Program-made: the position numbers and the translations under genes
Assembly (NCBI RefSeq): GCF_937920395.1
Contig: NZ_CALEVF010000202.1
Coordinates: 1-12,059, forward strand
Origin: an uncultured Clostridium sp.
GTDB taxonomy: Bacteria > Bacillota > Clostridia > Clostridiales > Clostridiaceae
Direction: 5' to 3'
DNA length: 12,059 bases
Notes under the pieces: generated by a model
What the model was told of the DNA's origin: nothing
Database searches by the model: none
What the model saw: only the letters and a program-made list of their open reading frames with translations
Shown: piece after piece, positions 1 to 7,384 of the stretch
How the letters are laid out: each line of letters begins with the position of its first letter
How positions within the stretch are numbered: position 1 is the first letter of the stretch

Positions 1-52
1 ACGGTGGTGTGAGAGGTCGCTAAATAAACTAATTATTTAGCTCCTACTCGAT
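1..52 (+). mobile_element. 3' end of a group II intron (end of domain V and domain VI)
   Basis: Bases 1-10 read like the 3' strand of domain V and the linker to domain VI (ACGGTGG...). Bases 11-49 fold as domain VI. GAG (11-13) pairs with CTC (47-49), AGG (14-16) pairs with CCT (43-45), and A46 is left bulged between these helices, as expected for the branch-point adenosine. A distal 9-bp stem, 19-27 with 33-41, closes a five-base loop. The intron would end at AT (51-52), six bases after the branch point, matching the usual AY 3' end. The rest of the ribozyme and any reverse transcriptase lie to the left of the window. Recognition rests on fold and recalled consensus, not on alignment. Confidence 0.75.
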
Positions 53-147
53 TAACCATATAAATATTCAATATAATTATGTATAAATAAAAAAAACTTG
101 GTTACAATTATAAGTACAAGCAAACAACATGGCAACTGATTTCTTTT

Positions 148-174
148 AAAGCACCTATATGGTGCTTTTTTTTT
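148..174 (+). terminator. Rho-independent terminator
   Basis: AAAGCACC (148-155) pairs with GGTGCTTT (161-168) around a TATAT loop, and T's continue to 174. It lies on the exon side of the intron, so it probably ends the transcription unit that the intron entered. It also insulates the DUF1540 gene from intron transcription. Confidence 0.85.
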
Positions 175-182
175 ATCTGTAG

Positions 183-218
183 TATAATAAAAAGTAAATC
201 AAGGAATTATAATATAAT
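183..218 (+). promoter_or_regulatory. Possible promoter region with three TATAAT boxes
   Basis: Perfect TATAAT hexamers occur at 183-188, 208-213 and 213-218, between the terminator and the ribosome binding site of the DUF1540 gene. No convincing -35 box lies 16-18 bases upstream of any of them, and the region is so AT-rich that chance matches are likely. A promoter is expected here because the preceding terminator separates this gene from upstream transcription. Confidence 0.3.
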
Positions 219-246
219 ATTAAACCAAATAATTGGAGGAATAGAT

Positions 247-606
247 ATGAGAGGGACTCTAAGTTGCACTGCTACAAATTGTGTTAATAATATGTCGGGA
301 ATATGTTCAGCGGAAACTATTAATATTTTAGGGTCAAATGTCCATAGCTGCGAAGAAACGCAATGCGAAACATTTGCTGAAAAGGGATTGAAAAATTCAA
401 TTAACAATGTATTTAATATGAATGTTGTTGGAGAAATTAAACAAATATTTAATAATGATAAAATACAAATGAGCCCCAGAATTGGATGTGAAGTTACAAA
501 TTGTTTGCATAATAGAGATGAGGAATGTGTTGCTCATAATATTATGGTGCATGGTAGAGGTGCTTTAAAGAGTGAAAAAACAGAGTGCGAGACGTTTAAA
601 GAATAA
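247..606 (+). CDS. Small cysteine-rich protein with two DUF1540 repeats
   Basis: This 119-residue protein has no signal peptide or membrane span. Two copies of the DUF1540 pattern are visible with identical cysteine spacing: C7-x4-C12-x7-C20-x19-C40 and C81-x4-C86-x7-C94-x19-C114. The first copy has an extra Cys35 where the second has Ser109. The region between (about 45-75) is Asn-rich and may be a linker. The domain is common in clostridia as a short one- or two-copy protein of unknown function; the regular cysteines suggest metal binding, which is inference. The ATG start is supported by GGAGGA at 236-241 with a short spacer. It is flanked by a terminator upstream and a hairpin downstream, so it is probably transcribed alone. 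Confidence 0.85.
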   Translation: MRGTLSCTATNCVNNMSGICSAETINILGSNVHSCEETQCETFAEKGLKNSINNVFNMNVVGEIKQIFNNDKIQMSPRIGCEVTNCLHNRDEECVAHNIMVHGRGALKSEKTECETFKE

Positions 607-654
607 GGAAAATTTAAAATGGTGAAACAAGCGTTTTTTCTTTGCATTTGTTGT

Positions 655-686
655 AAAGGCATCTAGAAAAAAATCTAGATGCCTTT
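655..686 (+). terminator. Strong hairpin, probable weak terminator
   Basis: AAAGGCATCTAGA (655-667) pairs perfectly with TCTAGATGCCTTT (674-686) around an A6 loop. Only three T's end the right arm and no U tract follows, so intrinsic termination may be weak. It sits between the DUF1540 gene and the methyltransferase gene and may partly terminate the first or protect its mRNA end. Confidence 0.55.
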
Positions 687-730
687 AGCATGGGAAAAAT
701 AGTAGTAGATAGAAGGTTGGAGGAGAATTT

Positions 731-2122
731 ATGAAAAGAAAAGTTGAGAATTATATTGTTCCTGTTAAAAAAAATGAAGATTACATAATAACTATAGATA
801 ATATGGGGTACGAGGGTGAAGGTGTAGGTAAGATTGATGGATTTACAGTTTTTGTTGCAGGTGCAATAGTAGGAGAAAAGGTGTTAATAAAAATTGTTAA
901 GATATCTAAAAACTTTGGTTTTGGAAAATTGCTCGAGGTAATTGAGAAATCGATAAGTAGAATAGAACCTATATGTAGTATATATAAAAGCTGTGGTGGT
1001 TGTAACTTGCAGCATATAGATTATGCTGCTCAACTAGAGTTTAAAACAAATAGAGTAATTCAAGCTATAAATAGAATAGGAAAATTAGAAAAAGTAGTTG
1101 TGCACAAAGCACTTGGGATGGAATCTCCATATAATTATAGAAATAAGGTTCAGTTACCTTCAAGTAATAAAAATGGGGAAGTAAAAATTGGATTTTATGC
1201 GGCAAGAAGCCATGACATAATAAACATGGAAAACTGCTATATTCAAGATAGTGTGGCAGATATTGTAGTGAAACTTACAAGGCAGTGGATAAAAGAGTTT
1301 AATATACAATGTTACAATGAAGAAAATCATAAGGGAATCTTACGTCACGTTATGATTAGAAAAGGATCTAAAACAGGACAGGTTATGGTTGTGTTAGTTA
1401 CAAATGGTAAAAGCCTTCCTTATAAAGAAGAATTTATAGCAATAGTTACTAAAAAAATCAAGGGTATTGTGAGTGTAATACAAAATATAAATAGTGAAAA
1501 AACTAATGTAATACTAGGAGACACTTGCCTTACTTTATGGGGAAAAGATACAATAACTGATTACATAGGAGAATTTAAATTTGAAGTATCTCCATTATCA
1601 TTTTTTCAAGTTAATTCAGTTCAAACAGAGATACTCTATGATAAGGTTCTAGAGTATGCAAATTTAAGCGGTGGTGAAGTGGTACTCGACGCTTATTGTG
1701 GAACAGGTACTATCTCATTATTTTTATCTGGAATGGCTAAAAAAGTTTATGGTGTTGAAATAGTACCACAAGCTATTGAAAATGCTAAAATAAATGCTAA
1801 AGTAAACAATGTAGAAAATACAGAATTTTTAGTAGGAGAAGCAGAGATAATTATTCCAAAGCTTATAAATGATGGAGTAATTGCTGATGTAGTTGTAGTT
1901 GATCCACCAAGAAAGGGTTGCGATAAAACGCTGCTAGAAGCCATAAGTAAAATGGGACCTAAAACTATAGTTTATGTTTCTTGTGATCCAGGAACATTGG
2001 CTCGTGATTTAGGAATCCTAAATGAACTTGGATATATTACTAAAGAGATCCAACCAGTAGATATGTTCCCTCAGACGGCGCATATAGAAAACGTTGCATT
2101 ACTGAAAAAAACTGAAAAATAA
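731..2122 (+). CDS. rlmD: 23S rRNA (uracil-5-)-methyltransferase, RlmD/RlmCD (RumA) type
   Basis: This 463-residue enzyme, the usual length for the family, transfers a methyl group from S-adenosylmethionine to C5 of a uridine in 23S rRNA. An N-terminal TRAM RNA-binding domain (about 12-72) precedes the Fe-S cluster cysteines C82, C88, C91 and C169. A Rossmann SAM-binding domain follows, with the motif around D320-T327 (DAYCGTGT), DPPRKG at 391-396, the catalytic cysteine C418 in SCDPGT, and the conserved His451/Glu453 pair (HIENV) near the C-terminus. All key residues are present. The ATG is preceded by GGAGGAG with good spacing. Firmicutes often have one enzyme that does the work of both RlmC and RlmD, so U747, U1939 or both are possible targets. 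The stop codon lies inside the following terminator. Confidence 0.93.
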   Translation: MKRKVENYIVPVKKNEDYIITIDNMGYEGEGVGKIDGFTVFVAGAIVGEKVLIKIVKISKNFGFGKLLEVIEKSISRIEPICSIYKSCGGCNLQHIDYAAQLEFKTNRVIQAINRIGKLEKVVVHKALGMESPYNYRNKVQLPSSNKNGEVKIGFYAARSHDIINMENCYIQDSVADIVVKLTRQWIKEFNIQCYNEENHKGILRHVMIRKGSKTGQVMVVLVTNGKSLPYKEEFIAIVTKKIKGIVSVIQNINSEKTNVILGDTCLTLWGKDTITDYIGEFKFEVSPLSFFQVNSVQTEILYDKVLEYANLSGGEVVLDAYCGTGTISLFLSGMAKKVYGVEIVPQAIENAKINAKVNNVENTEFLVGEAEIIIPKLINDGVIADVVVVDPPRKGCDKTLLEAISKMGPKTIVYVSCDPGTLARDLGILNELGYITKEIQPVDMFPQTAHIENVALLKKTEK

Positions 2123-2172
2123 ACAGATGGAACTCCGAAAATCTAAAGAGACTTTCAGAGTTCCATCTGTTT
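2121..2172. terminator. Bidirectional rho-independent terminator
   Basis: AAACAGATGGAACTC (2121-2135) pairs with GAGTTCCATCTGTTT (2158-2172), and an inner GAAA/TTTC pairing extends the stem past one mismatch. On the plus strand the stem ends in TTTT with an AT-rich tail. On the minus strand it is followed by the complement of 2105-2120, which is T-rich. It can therefore end both the convergent methyltransferase gene and the minus-strand operon. Confidence 0.88.
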
Positions 2173-2251
2173 TAATTATTATTTAAATCTACTTTTGTTA
2201 TTTCATCATTAATGAACTCATTCTAATTCTTAGTATTAAATTTTAAAATTT

Positions 2252-3163
2252 TTACATTTCAAGGGTTAACCAGTTCAATAAATCTACATATACTTCATTT
2301 TTATTAACTTCATTTAATATCTCATGTCTAAAACCAGGATATAATTTAAGCTGTACGTCAGTTATCCCTCTTTTTTTATACAAATTAAAAAGGTTCTTTA
2401 CCAATTTACCATAACCTCCTACAGGATCCTCCTCACCTGCAATAATATATATTGGCAATTCTGTAGGAAGTGAATTTAGTCTTTTTTCTTCATAAAGTTT
2501 TCTTAAACCTTTCATAAAGTAATAGAAAAAGCCTGTTGTAAAAACTGTACCACAAAAGGGATCATCTTCATACTTTTTAACTTGATTCAAATCAGTGCTT
2601 AGCCATGCAAATTTATGCTCATCATCTTTGATTCTTTTATTATAACTTCCAAAGCTTAAATGATCCAAAAGCTTGCTTTGTTTTTTTTCTCCCCAAATAA
2701 GCTTTTCTATAGAAGAAATCATACTTCCTGCATAAACTTGTAGTCCTTTCTGTAATGCGGAACCAGATAAAATAACACCCTTGAGCTCACTTCCATAACG
2801 AATAATATATTCCTGTGCTAAAAAAGATCCGAAGCTGTGCCCCAATAAAAACATGGGGAGTTCAGGGTGTTCCTCCTTCATCTTCTGAAAAATAAGCCGT
2901 TTATCTTCAACAGTTGCATTAAACCCATCTTTACCTATATACCCAAGTTCCTCAATAGTACCTGCAGTTTTACCATGCCCACGATGGTCAGAAGCATATA
3001 CAATGAATCCCTGGCTATTAAGGTATTGTGCAAAATCTTTATATCTACCCGCATGCTCCGCCATACCATGAAATATTTGCAGCATAGCTTTTGGTTCTTT
3101 AACCTTATACCAACAATAAATATAACTTTCCTTTCCATCCTTTGCCTTAATTTTATCCATCAT
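2252..3163 (-). CDS. Alpha/beta hydrolase, monoacylglycerol lipase / lysophospholipase type
   Basis: This 303-residue protein is a complete serine hydrolase of the Hydrolase_4 (monoacylglycerol lipase) family. Visible features are the oxyanion-side HGMAEHAGRY motif at 32-41, SDHRGHGKT at 58-66, the nucleophile elbow GHSFGS with Ser110, the acid Asp246 in GEEDPVGG, and His280 in GFRHE. The segment 140-220 is the lid. Likely substrates are monoacylglycerols or lysolipids; the exact one cannot be read from sequence. There is no signal peptide, so it acts in the cytoplasm. AGGAGGAG lies upstream of the start, inside the end of the preceding gene, and only two bases separate the two genes, implying translational coupling. 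The second codon is also ATG, so the true start could be either. Confidence 0.88.
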   Translation of the reverse strand: MMDKIKAKDGKESYIYCWYKVKEPKAMLQIFHGMAEHAGRYKDFAQYLNSQGFIVYASDHRGHGKTAGTIEELGYIGKDGFNATVEDKRLIFQKMKEEHPELPMFLLGHSFGSFLAQEYIIRYGSELKGVILSGSALQKGLQVYAGSMISSIEKLIWGEKKQSKLLDHLSFGSYNKRIKDDEHKFAWLSTDLNQVKKYEDDPFCGTVFTTGFFYYFMKGLRKLYEEKRLNSLPTELPIYIIAGEEDPVGGYGKLVKNLFNLYKKRGITDVQLKLYPGFRHEILNEVNKNEVYVDLLNWLTLEM

Positions 3164-3165
3164 AA

Positions 3166-4626
3166 CTATAAACTCCTCCTCCCATTAACCGCTAGTTCAA
3201 CCACTTTATAGGCTCCATTGTAAATTCCTATACTATTTGCTTTTATAATGTTCTGCGTCAGCATAGTAAGAATTTCGTCGCTGCTTAGCATAAGTTTTAG
3301 CATTTGAAGAGCTCTGTCAATTTCACCACATTCAATGGTTCCATCTCCTACTTCTGCTGATCTTATAGCACCCCAAGCTTCGTGTCCACCTACGCGTTTT
3401 ATCAGTAACTTAGGTACTGGATAAAATGAAAGCTCGCTTGGCTTTGTAACCAAAATATCTGTTGACCTCATTAAAAGGTTGGTACTATATACTGCTGCAA
3501 AGATTTCCTTGTTGTAAAAGGCATGTACTCCTTTAACTTCGTTGCCTAGTGCTTTTTCTGCAAATGCACAGGTTTTCTTCCAGTCATCAAAATATTTTTC
3601 AGATATGGAATCAAGCTCAGGAATATCCTTACACAGTCCTTCCCATACAGTGCTGTGGTCTCCAACATTAATATAAAGCACAACCTTGTTTTCCTTAACA
3701 AGAGGGAGCACTTTTTCTATAATTTTCACAAAAATCTCCTTTTGTGCTCCTGCTCCACCAACAGTAAGTAAAATTCTCTTAGCTTTTTTATCCTTAATTC
3801 TTTTCATTCTGTTTTCACAATCTATATCCAGATTATGCACTAGCTCATGGTCAATATAGTGTCCTACCTCCACTATTTCTCCTAAGGGTATTGGGTTTAA
3901 TAGTTTTTTTCCATCCATACCTTTCAGAGTCTTATAGCCTAAAAAAGCTGAATATGTCTGAACAGCGTGTATAGATCCTTCTGCCAAGTGCAGTGCCATA
4001 GGCCAGTTATCAGGAATTGCATTTACAACATTTGTAAGTCCTGAATGTACAGCAGCTTGTGCAGGCCAAACATGAGTTGCAATAAAGGGAATGTCCTTAG
4101 GAAGCTCTTTATAAACAGGGGTCATCATTTCTGCTACCTTCTGATCAGCACAATTATAGGAAAGCTTTCTGAAACCTTCCGAGTTTAAAGGCTCCCAGTA
4201 TAGCTTGTTAAATAGAGGATATTTTTGAGACCACCTAGATCCCATGGAATAAAGAGAATTCAAATGGTCAATTACCTTACCTCCAGTGGTTTCACTAAAG
4301 GAGTTAAGGTCGAACCAATAGGGTGTATAACCCATGGCATGTGCTGCCGAAGCCATGGCCATAGAGATTCGATAGTGACCAAAACCCATCCTGATATTTC
4401 CTATAACTATCCCCTTTTTAAAGTCTAAGGGTTCACTTTCTTGTCCAATTACAATGTTTTTTACGTTCAAAGAATCACCAATTGTTGGATTATTTCTTAT
4501 CGCCAAATGATAATCTATTTTCGAATCATCCCCAAATTTCTTTAAGTACTTCTTTTTAGAATCAACTGCCTTATTATATACTTTTTTAGTAATTTCATTT
4601 CCAAAAATAACTTTTGAATGCTCCAT
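3166..4626 (-). CDS. GT-B glycosyltransferase-like protein (MGDG synthase/UgtP/MurG-like)
   Basis: Starting at the ATG at 4626 the protein is 486 residues. An upstream in-frame TTG at 4641 is rejected because it overlaps the ribosome binding site GGAGG (4635-4639), which lies eight bases before the ATG. The N-terminal half has a glycine-rich GNIRMGFGHYR loop (76-86) resembling the GxGH loop of MGDG synthases. The C-terminal half has TVGGAGAQ (288-295), TKPSELSFYP (394-403) and GGHEAWGA (413-420), matching in order the GGxG, TKPGG..E and GQE..NA elements of the GT28 C-domain. The family's usual GG after TKP is replaced by SE, so donor binding may differ or activity may be absent. The probable role is transfer of a sugar, possibly to a lipid acceptor. 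It follows the alpha-galactosidase by 20 bases and is coupled to the lipase gene. Confidence 0.65.
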   Translation of the reverse strand: MEHSKVIFGNEITKKVYNKAVDSKKKYLKKFGDDSKIDYHLAIRNNPTIGDSLNVKNIVIGQESEPLDFKKGIVIGNIRMGFGHYRISMAMASAAHAMGYTPYWFDLNSFSETTGGKVIDHLNSLYSMGSRWSQKYPLFNKLYWEPLNSEGFRKLSYNCADQKVAEMMTPVYKELPKDIPFIATHVWPAQAAVHSGLTNVVNAIPDNWPMALHLAEGSIHAVQTYSAFLGYKTLKGMDGKKLLNPIPLGEIVEVGHYIDHELVHNLDIDCENRMKRIKDKKAKRILLTVGGAGAQKEIFVKIIEKVLPLVKENKVVLYINVGDHSTVWEGLCKDIPELDSISEKYFDDWKKTCAFAEKALGNEVKGVHAFYNKEIFAAVYSTNLLMRSTDILVTKPSELSFYPVPKLLIKRVGGHEAWGAIRSAEVGDGTIECGEIDRALQMLKLMLSSDEILTMLTQNIIKANSIGIYNGAYKVVELAVNGRRSL

Positions 4627-4646
4627 TTTTATTTCCTCCAATTTTC

Positions 4647-5882
4647 TTAAATAATAAATATCTTGAAGTTATAGGGTAAGAGTTCCTGCTTTTGATTTAG
4701 TAAAGCGTTTGAATGCTTTATGGTTGAATTACTTAAATTTATGAGTGCAAGAAATTCATTTTCCTCTTCTTTATACAGAATTTCAACAATGCCATTTCTA
4801 TAAGGCTCTACCCGTTCTATGGTCCTAGCCTTAATCTCCATAGCTCTATCAAATACTGAAAATTGATTATCATTATAATCCTTTAAGTTGTCTGATGTAA
4901 AAAGCAGACTGCCAAAAATATTATTTACAAATGCTAAGGTCTCTCTCTGGGCTTTATTTAGATGTATATTATCCTCCCTTAAAAGAAATACATCTGGATC
5001 ATTTAAAAATGCTCTCCCATTCAAATGTCGCCTTCCTATAGCATTTCCTATGGCATTAAGGGTAGAAACTCTTTCCCGATGTAGCTTTCTCATGTAAAAT
5101 TTATCATTCCAATCAAGACTTACATCACAGCCTATTCTACAATAATCAACTAGTCCAAAGGCGGGTCCTAAGGGCACGCCACAGGCCAAAATAATTTTTT
5201 TACCAACACATTCTCTTAAAAACTCCATGGCCTCTGTCATAATCTGACCTCTTGTTTTATCTTTTCTTGGAAGTATGCATACAGCATAGAGAAAATCCAA
5301 TTTCACCATGTCATAACCCCAATCATTTAAAATCACAGAAAATACCTGTTTGATATAATCCCTTACCTCAGGATGGTAGATATCTAAAGCGCAAAATCCT
5401 GTCCAATTAGATCCTGCCAGCACTGGTTCTCCTTTTTCATCCTTCAAAGGCCATTCTTTTTTCTCCTTAAAAAGCCTTGAATTTGTCTCACAAACAAAAG
5501 GAGCCAGCCATATACCGGCTTTACACCCATTCATTTTTATGTTGTCAGAAATATATTTCATTCCATTAGGAAATTTCAATGTATCTACTGAGAGCCAGTC
5601 TCCAACGGCAGTCTGGTAACCATCGTCAATTTGAAAAATATCAATGTTTTTATGAAAAGTCTTAAAATTCCTAAGATTTTCAAGTATTATATCCTGGTTT
5701 ATATTTTGGTAATAATTATACCAACTTGTCCATCCTGTACTAGGCTGGCAAAGGGGTTTACTAATTTCCATGGCATCAAAGTAACTATCAAAGACTTCTT
5801 CCTCTCTACCACTTACATAGAAAATTTCAAATGGGATATATTCTGAACTAATTGAAAGTCCCTTGCATTCTTTATTAATCAA
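4647..5882 (-). CDS. Catalytic-domain fragment of the split alpha-galactosidase
   Basis: This 411-codon open frame contains the whole GH36 (beta/alpha)8 barrel and C-terminal beta domain. Visible are TGWTSWYNYY (49-58), QIDDGYQ (84-90), GIWLAPF (123-129), the nucleophile Asp196 in KLDF, and the acid/base Asp253 in CRIGCDVSLDW. The only possible start at its edge is TTG at 5882, part of a TTGA overlap with the stop of the preceding fragment. No clear ribosome binding site is present, so any translation would need re-initiation after that stop. It lacks most of the N-terminal beta-sandwich that shapes the active-site entrance in the family, so activity on its own is doubtful. Confidence 0.7.
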   Translation of the reverse strand: MINKECKGLSISSEYIPFEIFYVSGREEEVFDSYFDAMEISKPLCQPSTGWTSWYNYYQNINQDIILENLRNFKTFHKNIDIFQIDDGYQTAVGDWLSVDTLKFPNGMKYISDNIKMNGCKAGIWLAPFVCETNSRLFKEKKEWPLKDEKGEPVLAGSNWTGFCALDIYHPEVRDYIKQVFSVILNDWGYDMVKLDFLYAVCILPRKDKTRGQIMTEAMEFLRECVGKKIILACGVPLGPAFGLVDYCRIGCDVSLDWNDKFYMRKLHRERVSTLNAIGNAIGRRHLNGRAFLNDPDVFLLREDNIHLNKAQRETLAFVNNIFGSLLFTSDNLKDYNDNQFSVFDRAMEIKARTIERVEPYRNGIVEILYKEEENEFLALINLSNSTIKHSNALLNQKQELLPYNFKIFII

Positions 5883-6093
5883 AATTTTATTTTCTCTTGT
5901 GTGCTCTTAAAAATTGTAAAGCCTGATCTTTCAGAAAGTAATCCAAATAAATCTAATTTTTCGTCTTCACGAACGTAAGAATAGGTGTAGCCATGAAATT
6001 CGCCTTTTTTTCCTGAGTATCTCTTAAAAGTATAATCTCCATACTTTTCTAACTGATATTTTTTAATTATTGGTTTTGCAAGTTTAGATATAG

Positions 6094-6117
6094 ATTTCAT
6101 CTTTTCATCTTTTCATC
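6094..6117 (-). repeat. Three tandem 8-bp units (GATGAAAA) at the frameshift
   Basis: On the minus strand the sequence reads GATGAAAA, GATGAAAA, GATGAAAT (6117 to 6094), the last copy differing at one base. Three copies put the alpha-galactosidase out of frame and create a TGA at 6099-6097. Two copies would restore one continuous frame. This is the signature of slipped-strand duplication. Confidence 0.9.
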
Positions 6118-6373
6118 AATAAGAAACTCTCTGCTGTCTGTCCAGGATTGATAGCCATTTACAAAGATTCTATTACCTTCTTTAAATTGGTAAAACAATT
6201 TAACACTTAATTTTTCTATAATTAATTTAACTTGAGGTATAATGGAAAGCTTAAATTTCTCTATATTCGGTTTTTGGTCGGATTCTAAAATTGCTTGAAA
6301 GTCATCATTCTTATAAGAATTTATAAATGATGTCTTTCTCTTTTCTCCTCCTCGTGAATACCAAAATTCTATT

Positions 6374-7384
6374 TCAATATTTTGAAACATATTTTTCTAC
6401 CTCACTTTTATTTTGACTATTGAATTTATTAAATCTGCTAAAAAGTATAACTATTGCTGCAATGAACATAATAGAAGAAGAAATAGGGAAAAAATATTTA
6501 AAACTTACAGAATCCAATATCCATCCCATAGTTAAAGTAGCAATCCACTGACTAAGTGAAATAAAGAGATTCATTATACCCATGAATTCACCTAACCTTT
6601 CCGGTGGAGCTATTTCTGCTAAAATAGCGTATATGGTAACTTGTATACATATGAAACCGATTCCAACTAAAGCGAGAACGATATACATACTTTGAACACT
6701 ATTCACAAATGTTGCTAAAACCAATGCTACTGCAAAAATTACCGCTCCAAGAAAAAGTACAAACCTTCTATCAACTTTATCTGATATTATTCCAGCTGGT
6801 AAAGTAAATAGTGCACCTGCGATAGTAAGAACAAAAAGTCCTGTACTTGCAGTTTGATTTGTAAAATGCAATTGTTGTACACAGTACTTTACAAAATAAG
6901 GTGTAATGCATCCATAGCTTAGAAAAACGAAAAACACGGAGGCAAAGAGCATCAATACAGAGGGGTATTTAATAAAATCAATGGAAATTTTACTAGGTTT
7001 GGTATACTTGCTTGTATTTTCTTTAATTGGAATAGTACCAATCAATACTGAAACTATTCCTAAAAATCCTGCTGCTAAAAAAGGATAGTTATGAAAAAGC
7101 GGAAGCAACATAATTGTTAAAGCTGCTAAAATCGCTCCTCCCAGTATAAAGGGTTTTCTTTTACCAATTTTAAAAGTGATTCTATCACTAATTACACCTG
7201 CCAAATACTGAACGAACATTCATGTAAAAGCACCCATAGATATTAATATCCCTAGCTTGAAATTGCTAGTTGTAACAGTACCTACTAGCATGGGAATTAA
7301 GGACATATTCATTGCCCATAAAAGCCCCATGCTTAAATTTGGAATTCCAACTACATAAGGAACATACTTCTTTTTCGTGTTAAC
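6374..7384 (-). pseudogene. Decayed MFS transporter (sugar or drug type)
   Basis: The open part (7219-6374, 281 aa) has the MFS motif AGVISDR..IGKRKP just after its start, then a C-terminal half with six membrane segments, including GIISDKVDRRF. In the same frame, bases 7384-7223 encode the expected first segment (..KKKYVPYVVGIPNLSMGL..) but end at TGA (7222-7220), in the middle of membrane segment 2. No ATG, GTG or TTG precedes codon 19 of this frame; the codon at the expected start is GTT, directly after the TetR stop. After segment 3 the sequence runs straight into what looks like segment 6 (AAGFLGIVSVLIGTIPIKEN), so segments 4-5 appear deleted and total length is near 336 codons instead of about 400-450. 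Probable former role: sugar uptake or export for the adjacent galactosidase. Confidence 0.8.

Larger units (their letters stand above)
4647..6390 (-). pseudogene. GH36 alpha-galactosidase gene split by two frameshifts
   Basis: Three consecutive reading frames together encode one GH36 alpha-galactosidase of about 580 residues. Piece 1 (6390-6097, 97 aa) carries the N-terminal beta-sandwich start with NGYQSWTDSREF. Piece 2 (6100-5879, 73 aa) continues the same domain. Piece 3 (5882-4647) holds the rest and the catalytic barrel. Removing one 8-bp GATGAAAA unit at the first break joins ..LIDEKMK to SISKLAK. Adding one T to the T4 run at 5881-5884 joins ..EKIKF to LINKECKG. Piece 1 starts with ATG, has GAGG upstream and overlaps the MFS gene end by 17 bases. 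Normal function would be hydrolysis of terminal alpha-galactose from oligosaccharides or glycolipids. Sequencing error could explain the single-base break but is less likely for a precise 8-bp unit. Confidence 0.85.

Noticed and set aside
207..407. Minus-strand frame opposite the DUF1540 gene
   Set aside because: The plus strand has conserved cysteine repeats and a strong ribosome binding site; this frame has neither.
1747..1944. Minus-strand open frame inside the methyltransferase gene
   Set aside because: Antisense to the conserved catalytic domain; low-complexity Ser/Thr-rich translation.
2207..2216. TCATTAATGA palindrome downstream of the operon
   Set aside because: Short AT-rich palindrome of the kind expected by chance here; no promoter beside it.
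2867..3211. Plus-strand open frame of 114 codons
   Set aside because: Antisense shadow of the lipase gene, without ribosome binding site or family features.
4627..4641. TTG start at 4641 for the GT-B gene
   Set aside because: The TTG overlaps the ribosome binding site GGAGG that serves the ATG at 4626.
4888..5097. Plus-strand open frames inside the alpha-galactosidase and GT-B genes (also 4225-4428 and 5631-5846)
   Set aside because: All are antisense to clearly homologous coding sequence and lack ribosome binding sites.
5879..5886. Programmed -1 ribosomal frameshift in the alpha-galactosidase
   Set aside because: No X-XXY-YYZ heptamer in the right frame, and no downstream stimulatory structure was seen.
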